Shown here: positions 52,514 to 62,421 of the stretch, piece after piece
Position numbering within the stretch: the stretch's first letter is position 1
How the letters are laid out: every line of letters starts with the position of its first letter
Assembly (NCBI GenBank): GCA_965230535.1
Contig: OZ246010.1
Span: 2,170,001 to 2,234,000 of the forward strand
Direction: 5' to 3'
Length of the DNA stretch: 64,000 nt
From: JAUILH01 sp965230535
Lineage (GTDB): Bacteria > Bacteroidota > Bacteroidia > Flavobacteriales_D > JAUILH01
Program-made: the position numbers and the translations under genes
Notes under the pieces: model-generated
The model's database searches: none
Seen by the model: only the letters and a program-made list of their open reading frames with translations
Told to the model about the DNA's origin: nothing

Positions 52514-54055
52514 CTACAAGTTAGGTTTTATTTTTTTACCATCAATTTTATATTCCACTCCATTTTTATACTGAATGGACATGTAGACTGTGGCATCCGG
52601 GAGGTATTTTTTCCATTCTCCCATTCTTCTGCCAGCCTTATATTTTCCTTCAAATTTCTTAAAACCGTTTTCGTGATAATAGGTATGCTTGCCTTCTTCA
52701 TAGCCACTTATGTATTCACCTTCGAACCGCTTTTTGCCGTTTCCATAAGTCTGTACCCACTCACCTTCCTTTAGATCGTCTCTATAAGCACCTTCTTCAC
52801 TGTAATCGTTGTACTCGTAGAACCATGGACCATCTCTTAAACCGGCAATATATTCTCCTTTAGCTATGATGTTTCCGGTGGAATCGTACTCAATAGACTC
52901 TCCTTCTTTCAAGCCTTTTCTATACGTTTCTTCTCTTTGAGGCATGCCGTTGCTAAATTGCCATTTCCAGAAACCATTAGCTTTTCCTTTTTTGTATTTT
53001 CCTTTTTGCTCTACTTTTCCATTTTCATGATAGTAAATCCACTGCCCTTCTTTTAAGCCATTCTCGTACTTACCTTCTGCCTTCTTTTCACCACTCAGAT
53101 AAAAGTAATTCCAATCACCTTCATAATCACCTTTGGCGTTGATGATACCTTCGGCTATGACCTTATCGGCTTCATAAAGAAAACCATTGATGATGTTTCC
53201 TTTCATGTCGTACTCTCTGAAAACACCTTGCTTCTTTCCATCTTTTAAACCACCGACCAACTTCTCGCTGCCATCCGGATGATATTCTCTGTACAATTCA
53301 ATGAAAAACAATTCTGGCGCATCCTCTTCAATCACACCTTCATCATATTTTGTAATGTCCTTTAGAGAACCATTTTTATCATACTCTTTGGCAAGTCCGT
53401 TTAGTGTTCCATCCTGGTATTCCGCTTCAGATTTGATCGTTCCATCTTTGTAGTATTCTTTCCAAACACCAACTTTTTTATTGTTTTCGTCGTAGCGATT
53501 GATTTTCTCTATTGAGCTGGTAAATCCTGATTTATAGTCATAGATGGTGATCTGTCTGCCGTCTTCACCATATTCAATGGATTTGCCATCTTCTTTTCCT
53601 TTCACATAGACGATTTCCTGTCTTAGTTTTCCTGATGGATAATACAATGTTGAAACACTGTCTTTTTGATTGTTTTTATAGAAACTGGTTTCGATGAGCG
53701 CACCAGAATCATTGTAGACTTTTGACAAACCATGTTTTTTTCCGGCTATGTATGTGATCTCACTTTCTAAAGTACCATCCGCCCGGAAGAATTTCCATGC
53801 ATCATTGATTTGACCATCTGCCCAGTTACCAACAGATTTTTTGGTACCATCTTCATAATAAGTTGTCCACTCACCATGCGGCTTCCCATCCTTCATATTA
53901 CCTTCGCTGGAAACCTGGCCGTTTTTATAAAAGAATTGATTAAATCCGTTAGGATCAATATCTGAACCGTTTTGGGAAAGTACACAATTTCCTAAACTGA
54001 GTGTACAGATAAGTAATAATATATATTTAAAATTATTTAAAGTTTTATTATTCAT
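52514..54055 (-). CDS. Secreted MORN-repeat variant protein
   Basis: 513 residues with an N-terminal signal peptide (YILLLICTLSLGNCVLSQ). The rest is about 20 copies of the YwqK-type MORN variant (GEWTTYYEDGTKKSVGNWADG, DGPWFYEYNDYSEEGAY), 22-24 residues each, forming a beta-hairpin solenoid. Annotation tools often call this a YwqK-family antitoxin, but nothing here suggests a toxin partner. It is the first gene of a unit with the PAS kinase and LytTR regulator and may be the extracellular input or output of that pathway. Confidence 0.85.
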   Translation of the reverse strand: MNNKTLNNFKYILLLICTLSLGNCVLSQNGSDIDPNGFNQFFYKNGQVSSEGNMKDGKPHGEWTTYYEDGTKKSVGNWADGQINDAWKFFRADGTLESEITYIAGKKHGLSKVYNDSGALIETSFYKNNQKDSVSTLYYPSGKLRQEIVYVKGKEDGKSIEYGEDGRQITIYDYKSGFTSSIEKINRYDENNKKVGVWKEYYKDGTIKSEAEYQDGTLNGLAKEYDKNGSLKDITKYDEGVIEEDAPELFFIELYREYHPDGSEKLVGGLKDGKKQGVFREYDMKGNIINGFLYEADKVIAEGIINAKGDYEGDWNYFYLSGEKKAEGKYENGLKEGQWIYYHENGKVEQKGKYKKGKANGFWKWQFSNGMPQREETYRKGLKEGESIEYDSTGNIIAKGEYIAGLRDGPWFYEYNDYSEEGAYRDDLKEGEWVQTYGNGKKRFEGEYISGYEEGKHTYYHENGFKKFEGKYKAGRRMGEWKKYLPDATVYMSIQYKNGVEYKIDGKKIKPNL

Positions 54056-54462
54056 TATTAGTCCGTGGAAACTGTTAATAGTTTGTTCTAAATTTATTGT
54101 CTTAATGACTTATTAAGGTTTTATTCAATTTTATAAACAATCATTAAAAACGTAATAAGCTCATTTAATTAAACTTATTTACTTTGTTAACATTGTGTTG
54201 ATATCCTAAAACTTAATAAAATTACTAAAAAAGAAGACATAATTTTTGTTCATAACCATAGGCTTATCTTTTAATAACTCATGAAAAATGCAACGAATAT
54301 TGTGCCATTAGAAAAATAATTGAGAAATAGGAGATAATTTTATCGCCAGATATTAACATGTAATTAATACTAAGGTAAAAACCCTGTGAAAAATCATGAG
54401 TTTTAAATAATTGAAAACTAAAGAGTTAATAAAATACTAACAAAAGAGTAACAATCGGAAAA
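54056..54462. other. AT-rich intergenic region (407 bases), divergent promoters
   Basis: No gene, hairpin or repeat found. It separates the MORN gene (leftward) and rpiB (rightward). A near match to the -7 box lies in the leftward direction close to 54095 (TAAATTTA). Confidence 0.4.
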
Positions 54463-54894
54463 ATGGAAAAAACTATAGCAATTGGGTGTGATCATGCAGG
54501 GTATGCTTTAAAACTGGCGATTATTGATGTGTTGAAAAACAAGGGATATGAGGTCAACGATTATGGAACAGATTCTGAAGAAAGCACAGATTATCCGGAT
54601 TATGCCCATCCTGTTGCATTAGATGTTGTGGATAATGAGCGTTTAGGGATTGTTATTTGTGGAAGTGGAAACGGAATTAATATGACGGCCAACAAACATG
54701 AAGATGTGAGATCTGCATTGTGTTGGGAGCCAGAAATTGCTGAATTGGCACGTCTCCATAACAACGCCAACGTATTGGCATTACCAGCACGTTTCATCAG
54801 TCAGGAGAAGGCAATGGATATTGTCGAGAAGTTTTTGGGAACGGAATTTGAAGGAGGAAGACACGAAAGACGTGTGAACAAAATAAATTGTTGA
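54463..54894 (+). CDS. rpiB: Ribose-5-phosphate isomerase B
   Basis: 143 residues. IGCDHAGYALK at the start, the YGTDSEESTDYPDYAHP loop and the catalytic Cys in IVICGSGNGINMTANK, then LALPARFIS. It interconverts ribose-5-phosphate and ribulose-5-phosphate in the pentose phosphate pathway. The peptidase gene follows one base later. Confidence 0.95.
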   Translation: MEKTIAIGCDHAGYALKLAIIDVLKNKGYEVNDYGTDSEESTDYPDYAHPVALDVVDNERLGIVICGSGNGINMTANKHEDVRSALCWEPEIAELARLHNNANVLALPARFISQEKAMDIVEKFLGTEFEGGRHERRVNKINC

Positions 54895-54895
54895 T

Positions 54896-56455
54896 ATGAT
54901 TAGATCCTTTTCGTTCCTGTTAATAAGCCTGCCATTATTTGGATCTGCTCAAGAAGATCTTTCAAAAAAATATGCGAAAGAAATTGATGCAGAAACATTA
55001 AAGAAGCACCTGATGGTTATTGCTTCAGATGAGTATGCAGGCAGAGAAACAGGATTTGAAGGACAAAAGAAAACAGAAAAATACCTGGTAGAGCAGTTTA
55101 AGAAAATTGGTTTGGCTCCGGGTAATAATGGCTCGTATGTTCAGGAGTTTGATGTGGTAACCTCAAAACCAGAGGGCAGTTTAACTGTTGATGACAAACA
55201 ATACGACTTTCTGTCTGAGTTCTATTTCTACTATAAATTCGAGAAGGACTTTTCTGAAGACGACATCATTTTTGCCGGATATGGAATAGATTCCGATAAT
55301 TATTCTGATTACAAAAATCTGGATGTTGAGGGAAAGATTGTGATGATTCTGGAAGATGAACCTTTTGATAAAAAGGGTAAGTCTTTGGTGACCAGAAAGA
55401 AGAAAGAATCCGAATGGTCGTACAGCTGGAAGAAGAAGTATGAGACAGCGGTGAAACAAGGTGCTGCAGGCATGATTACCATTGTTCAGGATTATGAGAA
55501 CAAAAGAGAATTGGTAAGAGGGTATTTATCGTCTCCAAGAATGAGCCTGGTTTCAAATGATGAAAAGGATGAGTTGGCAGATGCACCACCAATGATTTAT
55601 ATGTCTGAAAAATTGGCGAACAGCATTCTTTCTAAAAAAGAAACCAACCTGGAGGAGATTAAACAAGCAATTACAAAAACAAAAAAATCGATCAGCCATA
55701 CTGTTCCTGTAAAAATGACCATGGACTTTTTGCCGCAGGGAGACAGGTTAAAATCATCAAATGTTCTGGCTTTTCTCGAGGGGACCGACAAAAAAGAAGA
55801 GGTTTTGATAATTACTGCCCACTATGATCATCTTGGTAAAAATGGTGATCTCATTTTCAATGGTGCGGATGATGATGGAACCGGAACAGTGTCTTTATTG
55901 GAGCTGGCTCAAGCTTTTAAGCAGGCAAAAGACGATGGTAACGGGCCAAGAAGAAGTATCTTATTTATGCCTGTTTCAGGTGAAGAAAAAGGACTTTTGG
56001 GATCTGAATACTACAGTGAGAATCCGGTATATCCCATTGAAAAAACAGTGGCCGATCTTAATATTGATATGATAGGTCGACATGATACTTTACACAATCA
56101 TTCAAACTATGTGTACCTGATAGGATCTGACAGATTAAGTTCAGAGCTTCATGAGATCAGCGAGAAAGTCAATAAAACGTATACCAATCTTGAGCTGGAT
56201 TATACTTATAATGAAAAAGATGACCCCAACCAGTTCTATTACAGGTCAGATCACTACAACTTTGCAAGAAAAGGAGTTCCGGTAATTTTCTATTTCAGTG
56301 GTGTACATGAAGATTATCATGAAGCGACAGATACCGTTGATAAAATTGAGTTTGGAAAGATGACAACAATAGCCAGACTGGTTTTCCATACGGCGTGGGA
56401 ACTGGCTAACCGAGATGAAAAAATCAAGGTAGACCAACCAATAGAGTGGGACTAA
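54896..56455 (+). CDS. M28 family zinc peptidase, secreted
   Basis: 519 residues with a signal peptide (LLISLPLFGSAQ). Opening DEYAGRETGFEGQKKTEKYL, an inserted PA-like domain (about 110-260), and the zinc site ITAHYDHLG, GADDDGTGTVSLLEL, SGEEKGLLGS, DMIGRHD and RSDHYNFARKGVPVIFYFSG, giving all M28 ligands. A periplasmic or extracellular aminopeptidase. The gene starts one base after rpiB, and its end overlaps the convergent propeller gene by 4 bases. Confidence 0.93.
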   Translation: MIRSFSFLLISLPLFGSAQEDLSKKYAKEIDAETLKKHLMVIASDEYAGRETGFEGQKKTEKYLVEQFKKIGLAPGNNGSYVQEFDVVTSKPEGSLTVDDKQYDFLSEFYFYYKFEKDFSEDDIIFAGYGIDSDNYSDYKNLDVEGKIVMILEDEPFDKKGKSLVTRKKKESEWSYSWKKKYETAVKQGAAGMITIVQDYENKRELVRGYLSSPRMSLVSNDEKDELADAPPMIYMSEKLANSILSKKETNLEEIKQAITKTKKSISHTVPVKMTMDFLPQGDRLKSSNVLAFLEGTDKKEEVLIITAHYDHLGKNGDLIFNGADDDGTGTVSLLELAQAFKQAKDDGNGPRRSILFMPVSGEEKGLLGSEYYSENPVYPIEKTVADLNIDMIGRHDTLHNHSNYVYLIGSDRLSSELHEISEKVNKTYTNLELDYTYNEKDDPNQFYYRSDHYNFARKGVPVIFYFSGVHEDYHEATDTVDKIEFGKMTTIARLVFHTAWELANRDEKIKVDQPIEWD

Positions 56456-57645
56456 TATCTAACAATCTTTTTTGAATAAGACCGGCCATCATTTTCGATC
56501 AAACGAATGATGTAAACGCCTGCTTTTAATGGCTTATTTGAAGTAGCTATATCTCCATTAACAAGTCTTGTATCAACCAGTTTTCCCAGAACATTATATA
56601 AGTACAGTTTCCCGGTAAATACTTCCGAGAAATGCAGGTCATCTTGCTTAAACCAAACGTTGAAGTTTTTTTCTTCCTGCTCCTCAATAGAATTAAACCC
56701 TGTGATCTTGACTAAACCACCGCCATTGGTTCCAATCCAAACATCTGGACCAACAACTTCTATACAATGAATATAATCTTCGGGAAGTGGTGAATTTGAT
56801 GTGTTGAAGTTGGTAAACTGTCCACCATTATATTTGAAAACACCCTTGTCGTAAGAACCAATGTACACATCATTATCTCCTTCAATAAAAGTCAGGTTAT
56901 CTGTAGTTAAATTGCTGCTCGATTCCGTGTGAAAAGAGAATAAACCAGGTCCATTATAAATGGTGATTCCCTGAGAAGGTGTAGCACACCAAATTTTGTT
57001 GTTAAACGTGTCAACCGACAACACGGTATTGTCTGGAAAAGTGCTTGTATAAGAATTGTAGACCGTAACATTGGTATCTTCTATTACAGACAAACCTCCG
57101 TTAAACGAGCCCAGATAGACAGAGCTATCGGCAAAAACAGAACCTGAAATATTGTTGGACCATAGTGGGCTGTTAAAAGCATTTCTAACTGTCCATGTGT
57201 TGCCTGGAGACTTTTGAGCAATCCCAAAGGTGGTTCCGGCCCATATGTTTCCACTGGTATCAGCAGTTATTGTTTTAACAAAGTTATCTGGTAAACCAGA
57301 GTTGAAAGTGGTATAACTTGTGAATGTTGTCCCGTCAAAATGAATCAGGCCACTGTCTGTGGTACCAATCCAAAGTTCGTTGTTTTGATCCAGTTCAAGA
57401 GCACGGATGTTGTTACTTGGAATTGCTGAATTGGATGTGTCGTAAGTTATCCATGAAGAACCATCGAACCAGTACAAACCGTAGTCTGTTCCAACCCAGA
57501 TATTCTGCATATCATCTTCTTCAATAACTCTGACTGAATTATCCTGAAGCGGGGAATTAGAGTCGTCATAAATGTCCCATTGAAATTGTGCATTTCCCAT
57601 GAAAACAACGGGAAATAGTAGGAGAAACGAACAAAAAAACTTCAT
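56452..57645 (-). CDS. T9SS-secreted two-component-regulator-propeller-like protein
   Basis: 397 residues with a signal peptide (FLLLFPVVFMGNAQ). About seven propeller repeats with IWVGTDYGLYWFDGSSW, LWIGTTDSGLIHFDGTTF, IWAGTTFGIA and IWCATPSQGITIYNG, then a type A T9SS signal (KLYLYNVLGKLVDTRL ... AGVYIIRLIENDG). It is therefore a stand-alone surface propeller. It overlaps the upstream lysyl-oxidase-like gene by one base (TAATG), so the two are probably made together. Confidence 0.87.
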   Translation of the reverse strand: MKFFCSFLLLFPVVFMGNAQFQWDIYDDSNSPLQDNSVRVIEEDDMQNIWVGTDYGLYWFDGSSWITYDTSNSAIPSNNIRALELDQNNELWIGTTDSGLIHFDGTTFTSYTTFNSGLPDNFVKTITADTSGNIWAGTTFGIAQKSPGNTWTVRNAFNSPLWSNNISGSVFADSSVYLGSFNGGLSVIEDTNVTVYNSYTSTFPDNTVLSVDTFNNKIWCATPSQGITIYNGPGLFSFHTESSSNLTTDNLTFIEGDNDVYIGSYDKGVFKYNGGQFTNFNTSNSPLPEDYIHCIEVVGPDVWIGTNGGGLVKITGFNSIEEQEEKNFNVWFKQDDLHFSEVFTGKLYLYNVLGKLVDTRLVNGDIATSNKPLKAGVYIIRLIENDGRSYSKKIVRY

Positions 57646-59696
57646 TATTGAGCAATGATAAATCGTTGGGTAATGACTTGATTCATAATGTTAAGTCTCA
57701 CAAAGTAAACACCTGGAACTACAGACTCCAAATTGAGCTCTTTCTGATAAAGTCCGGTACTCGAATCTTCCATTTTAGATAGCACTACTTTTCCGTTAAC
57801 ATCAACAATGTCGTATAAAAAACTTGCTGTTCCCGGAATTTCCAGATTCATGGTAAAGTTTCCGTTATTTGGATTAGGAGAAATACTCAGGTTTTGAGTT
57901 AAATCCACATCATCAATACCATCACAGTTTTCAACCTGAATTGTATGTGAAGTAGTTGGACCTGCACAAGAACTTAAACCAACTTCCAGAACCCAATCAT
58001 AGAAGTAGTAATAGAACCCTCCTCCAGCTGTAGAGCCTGTTATAGACATGGTATCTACAATTTCGTATGGATAAGAAATGCCAGCACTACTTCTGTATAG
58101 ATTTGCATTTGTAGGAACTGTAATCTGGTAGTTATTTCCTACAGCTAGGTCATAGTTTAGATTAATCACTGACTCTCCATCAGGCAAATTGTAAGTACCA
58201 CCAGTTACCAGATTTCCTCCCTGGTCTAAGACCTGAATGGTTCTTGGTCCTGCACCATTTGCAAATACTTTAACTGACTTTATTCTTAAAGGAATCATTA
58301 CATCAAACAACATGTATTGGCTTCCTGAAAAATAGCCACCGTTTCCTCCAACAGTATCCGGAATACCATTTGTTACCGTTGCGCCTGCAGTTGATAACAA
58401 TGGTTCGGCCATATAAGTAGCGGTTGAATTTAGTGAAGGTGTTGTAAAAGGAGAACCTGTACCCACCAAAAAACCATTCTGATCGTACCAATTCACATCT
58501 GTGGTTCCGGCACTTAATTGAACAGACTGTCCTTCACAAACCAGGGTATCACCAGTAACGGTTGTTGCGCTAGGTGCTGGCAATACACTAACAGTAATAG
58601 GTTGACTGGTTGCGGTTCCACAATGGTTGGTCAAGTTCACATCAAAAGTTCCACTTTGTGTCACAACAATAGATTGTGTTGTGTCTCCATTGCTCCATTG
58701 ATAATCCGTTCCGGCGGGAGCAGTAAGTGTAACAGAAGTACCTGCACAAAACTCCGTTCCTCCATTGGAAGTAATTTGAAAGTTAGGATTTCCAGGGGGG
58801 TCCTGAAGCGTTAATGTTATAGGAACAGCTGTATAGTTGTTGGTTTCGTCTTCTTCAATGAAGTTGTTTTTTGGATCCACTTCCGCGACTATCCAGTAAT
58901 CACCGTTACATGTCCCAGGTGGAATATTGATCCACATACCATCCAGGTTTTCACTATAAATATCTGTGTAACCGGAAGAAATACCTTGTTCAACAACAGA
59001 ACAGTTGTAGTTTCCTCCTCCAAGGCCCCAGTTAGGGAAATCTCCGTTAAGCAAATCATTACCCATCAGGTAAGTAGTATTATCGTCTTTACAATGGCCA
59101 AGGTAACTGGAACATGTTCCATAGTCCATCAGACAAAAACCAAGCTTAGCACCATCTCCAACAATGGGCCAGTTTCTTGGATCTGGTTCGTTCGGATCTT
59201 CAAGTCTTAGAGAGAAAACACCCCAATCGTCTACATGATTATGTCCATGAGAAGGGTGGTATGTCATAGCACCAGCCCATATGTCCGTGTAAGTCATGGT
59301 ACTGTCTGCATTTCTGTGATAAATTCTTTGAACTATGAGCTGTCTTGGAGCAGAACCGTCTGGACAAATACCCGGATCACCCAGCACTGTATCTCCTCCA
59401 CAAACAAAGTAATCGGAACCACGAACCGTTAAAGGACCATGTCCAATATTTGCAGTAGATCCGGTTAATTTTAAACGTCCATTATCTGGCCCGTTCCCGG
59501 TTTGAGAATACTCATTAGGACCGCTCATGTGATTGACAATGGCGTACCATGAGATGGTAATATCGGGAAGAAGATCACAGTCTGAACTACCATCTTTACA
59601 AACACAAGAAGCGCCATTGGTGATAGTACACTGAGCAAAAATGCCTTTGCCCAACAGTAAAAAACATCCCAGGAGAAAAACACGAAAAATCTTCAT
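57645..59696 (-). CDS. T9SS-secreted lysyl-oxidase-like protein with CARDB-type and Ig-like domains
   Basis: 683 residues from ATG 59696. Signal peptide (LLGCFLLLGKGIFAQ), then about residues 60-290 follow bacterial lysyl-oxidase-like domains: NIGHGPLTVRG, IVQRIYHRN, YHPSHGHNHVDDWGVFSLR (the copper-ligand His cluster) and the final IVAEVDPKNNFIEEDETNNY. Ig-like segments with GTSVTLTAPAGTDYQWSNGDTTQSI follow, then a type A T9SS signal (ISPNPNNGNFTMNL ... GVYFVRLN). It may oxidise lysines on surface proteins. The catalytic quinone-forming residues were not verified. Confidence 0.85.
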   Translation of the reverse strand: MKIFRVFLLGCFLLLGKGIFAQCTITNGASCVCKDGSSDCDLLPDITISWYAIVNHMSGPNEYSQTGNGPDNGRLKLTGSTANIGHGPLTVRGSDYFVCGGDTVLGDPGICPDGSAPRQLIVQRIYHRNADSTMTYTDIWAGAMTYHPSHGHNHVDDWGVFSLRLEDPNEPDPRNWPIVGDGAKLGFCLMDYGTCSSYLGHCKDDNTTYLMGNDLLNGDFPNWGLGGGNYNCSVVEQGISSGYTDIYSENLDGMWINIPPGTCNGDYWIVAEVDPKNNFIEEDETNNYTAVPITLTLQDPPGNPNFQITSNGGTEFCAGTSVTLTAPAGTDYQWSNGDTTQSIVVTQSGTFDVNLTNHCGTATSQPITVSVLPAPSATTVTGDTLVCEGQSVQLSAGTTDVNWYDQNGFLVGTGSPFTTPSLNSTATYMAEPLLSTAGATVTNGIPDTVGGNGGYFSGSQYMLFDVMIPLRIKSVKVFANGAGPRTIQVLDQGGNLVTGGTYNLPDGESVINLNYDLAVGNNYQITVPTNANLYRSSAGISYPYEIVDTMSITGSTAGGGFYYYFYDWVLEVGLSSCAGPTTSHTIQVENCDGIDDVDLTQNLSISPNPNNGNFTMNLEIPGTASFLYDIVDVNGKVVLSKMEDSSTGLYQKELNLESVVPGVYFVRLNIMNQVITQRFIIAQ

Positions 59697-59759
59697 AACC
59701 ACAAGTTATAGACTGAAAAGGTACTAAATTTATACGTGAAAGGTTAAGTTATTGATTCA

Positions 59760-61052
59760 ATGTACAAGGACATTTATGTAAAGGGACATCCAATTTTTGG
59801 ACAGGGATTGAAATTTAAAGCTGATCCTCTGGCTTTTTTTGAAGAAATTAAAACACATAATCCCGGGATTCAAAAATTCAGATTTGGTTACTTGCCAATG
59901 GTAAATTTGTCTCATCCGGAGTTGATCAAACATGTGCTTCAAACCAATAACAAAAACTACCATAAAGGCCGGGAATACATGCACCTAAGACCTGTATTGG
60001 GAAATGGGTTGCTCACCAATGAAGGCGAGAGTTGGCTGACACAAAGAAGGTTGGCTCAACCTGCATTTCACAAGCAAAAAATCCAAAACTTTATTCAAGT
60101 CATGGAATCTTCTACTGATGCCATGTTTACTATTGATCAAAAAGAGCTTAGCGCAGACATTCACGATTGGATGATGAAGCTCACAATGGATATAGTATCA
60201 AGGACTATGTTTGGTGTTCAGGTTAAAGAAGATGAAGAAAAAGTCGAACACGCCCTGTCTGTTGCTATCGAAAGTTCCTATGGTCGGGTAAAAACACTCA
60301 TTAATCCACCGCTTTGGTTGCCTACAAAAACAGTAAGACGATATAACCAGAGCATCAAAGACCTGAATGAGGTGGTCAATACAATTGTGGCGCAGAGGAG
60401 AGAGTCAAGGGGTCGTTACGACGATTTATTGGACATGCTGATGTATGCACAGGATGAAGAAACCAAAGAAACCATGTCAGACATTCAGCTGAGAGATGAA
60501 GTGATGACTATTTTTCTGGCAGGACATGAAACAACGGCAAATGCATTGACCTGGGCGCTTTATATTCTCAATAAGAACAAGCAACAGAAGCAACACTTAT
60601 TAGATGAATTAGAATCTCATAACTGGGCTTACGACACCCCCTACCTCAACCTGATAATTAAGGAAGTGTTGAGGTTATTTCCTCCTGCATGGGCAGTTGG
60701 CAGAAGGGCAATAGAATCGGATGAAATAGGAGGTGTACCTGTTCCTGCAAAAAGCAACTTAACGATTTGTAGCTATCAGGTGCACAGAGACCCTGAGTTT
60801 TGGGAAGACCCGCATATTTTTAAACCAGAGAGGTTCGAGAATGAAAAGGATTATCATAAGTTTCAATACTTCCCTTTTGGAGGCGGACCAAGGTTTTGTA
60901 TTGGGAATAACTTTGCTCAAATAGAAATGCAGATCATTCTGAGTAAATTTCTGAGAAAGTTTACGTACTCATGTTCCAATGAAGTTGAAAAGGAACCATT
61001 GATAACCTTAAGACCAAAAGGAGGTTTGCCTGTGCGGCTTACTCAGCGATAA
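59760..61052 (+). CDS. Cytochrome P450
   Basis: 430 residues. I-helix FLAGHETTANALTWALYIL, ExxR in IIKEVLRLFPPAWAVGRR, the PERF region (FKPERFENEKDY) and the heme-binding FGGGPRFCIGNNFAQIE with the axial Cys. It is soluble, with no N-terminal anchor, so it needs separate redox partners, which are not in the window. The closest look is to CYP102/CYP4-like fatty-acid hydroxylases (inference). It converges with the thioredoxin-domain lipoprotein gene and overlaps it by 14 bases. Confidence 0.93.
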   Translation: MYKDIYVKGHPIFGQGLKFKADPLAFFEEIKTHNPGIQKFRFGYLPMVNLSHPELIKHVLQTNNKNYHKGREYMHLRPVLGNGLLTNEGESWLTQRRLAQPAFHKQKIQNFIQVMESSTDAMFTIDQKELSADIHDWMMKLTMDIVSRTMFGVQVKEDEEKVEHALSVAIESSYGRVKTLINPPLWLPTKTVRRYNQSIKDLNEVVNTIVAQRRESRGRYDDLLDMLMYAQDEETKETMSDIQLRDEVMTIFLAGHETTANALTWALYILNKNKQQKQHLLDELESHNWAYDTPYLNLIIKEVLRLFPPAWAVGRRAIESDEIGGVPVPAKSNLTICSYQVHRDPEFWEDPHIFKPERFENEKDYHKFQYFPFGGGPRFCIGNNFAQIEMQIILSKFLRKFTYSCSNEVEKEPLITLRPKGGLPVRLTQR

Positions 61053-62292
61053 GTTCGTCTACAATTTTGTTGAATTCCTCAACTGTTTCTTTGTATTTCT
61101 CACCAGTTCCGGGACCGTAAAAACCAGTATGAATTTTTCTCACCTTTCCTTTTTTATCAATGAAAATAGTGGTTGGAAAAGACATGATGTGGTTAAGCAT
61201 TGGCAATTGCTTGTTTGCCTCAGACTTACTGGCTACACCGGCATATAGAAAAGTGTAATCGGCATTTAAATGATCTCTTAATCTTTTCACATTACCCATG
61301 GCTATGCTGTGAACGTCAGATTTTTCGAAACAAAGCGCTACTATTTCAAGGTCTTTTTTAGACTTTTTCTGACTAATTTCTGTCAACAGTTTTGTTTCAT
61401 CAAGGCAGTTAGGACACCATGATCCCATGATTTCGATGATGGTTACCTTGTCTTCAAATCGATCTGAAGGATACTCTACCATCTCATTTTCAATATTCGG
61501 AAAAGAGAACTTAATACCATCATAACCGTCTTTTATATAGGTAAGAGAGAAAGGGTTTCTCAATTCAAAACCCGGATTAATATTGGCAACCCAAGGTTCG
61601 GACCAGTGTGTTCCGGACTTAAAATATCCCTGGTCAATTTTGTCTTCAGCAGAAAAGTGCGCTTTAAATAAGAAAGCATGAGACCCGTCAAAACAACTTA
61701 AAATAAGTGTGTCTCTGCAAAAACTTCCGGCCAAATAACGATAGTCTCCGGTTTCCGTTAAAAACGTACCATGAACAGCATCACCAACAGAGCGAAACAA
61801 ACCAATGGCATCATAAGCATCTTCCGGGTTGTTGGGAGAAAAATGAACTTCCCAGTTATCGCCATTGTTTAATGGAAACTTGTCCGGCTTACATGCATAG
61901 CGTTTCTTGTCAGTTCTTTCTGCCTTAAAGGCTATTTTGTAGTCCTTACTTTTTGCGTAGTTATACCAGTATCCTTCAATTGATGAATTAGAGTTGACCT
62001 TTCCTTTAAACTCGGAATCAAAAACCGGCAACATCATAAAGATAGAATCACCTTTATACATGATTTCATCAACGGTTATTCTTTCATCAGCATTGAGGAT
62101 CACCCCGTGGTGGGCATCCGTAAATTCGAACTCAAACTCAAGTATATCACCAGCACCAAGGTCCATTGAAAATAACCAGGCACCAGCCTCAGGAGTAGAA
62201 ATATTTTGGCTTAATTTGTCTGCTGTTGACTTCTTAACTTCACATGAAGATAGAGTCAGGAACAAAATAAGCAGGCTTAAAAGTTGTTTCAT
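61039..62292 (-). CDS. TlpA-like thioredoxin-domain lipoprotein
   Basis: 417 residues from ATG 62292. Lipoprotein signal with a lipobox (LFLTLSSCEVKK). The N-terminal 230 residues are a beta-rich domain of the DUF4369-like sort. The C-terminal 160 residues are a TlpA/ResA-type thioredoxin fold with IMGSWCPNCLDETKLL as active site and the cis-Pro in MSFPTTIFIDKKGKVRKI. It would reduce disulfides or cytochrome precursors in the periplasm. Convergent with the P450 gene. Confidence 0.87.
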   Translation of the reverse strand: MKQLLSLLILFLTLSSCEVKKSTADKLSQNISTPEAGAWLFSMDLGAGDILEFEFEFTDAHHGVILNADERITVDEIMYKGDSIFMMLPVFDSEFKGKVNSNSSIEGYWYNYAKSKDYKIAFKAERTDKKRYACKPDKFPLNNGDNWEVHFSPNNPEDAYDAIGLFRSVGDAVHGTFLTETGDYRYLAGSFCRDTLILSCFDGSHAFLFKAHFSAEDKIDQGYFKSGTHWSEPWVANINPGFELRNPFSLTYIKDGYDGIKFSFPNIENEMVEYPSDRFEDKVTIIEIMGSWCPNCLDETKLLTEISQKKSKKDLEIVALCFEKSDVHSIAMGNVKRLRDHLNADYTFLYAGVASKSEANKQLPMLNHIMSFPTTIFIDKKGKVRKIHTGFYGPGTGEKYKETVEEFNKIVDELIAE

Positions 62293-62421
62293 AAAGTAGT
62301 GGTGTACCAAAGTACAATAAATAGCTGTATTTTGATGTCTACAAATGTAAGTAATAAAGAAAATTAGTCCTCATGCAACTTTTTGCACAAACTTGTAGTC
62401 TTAACTCCGAACCTGTGATGT

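Noticed and set aside
52514..54055. YwqK-type toxin-antitoxin system
   Set aside because: The MORN-variant repeats are often given this name, but the protein is secreted and its neighbours are signalling genes, with no toxin.
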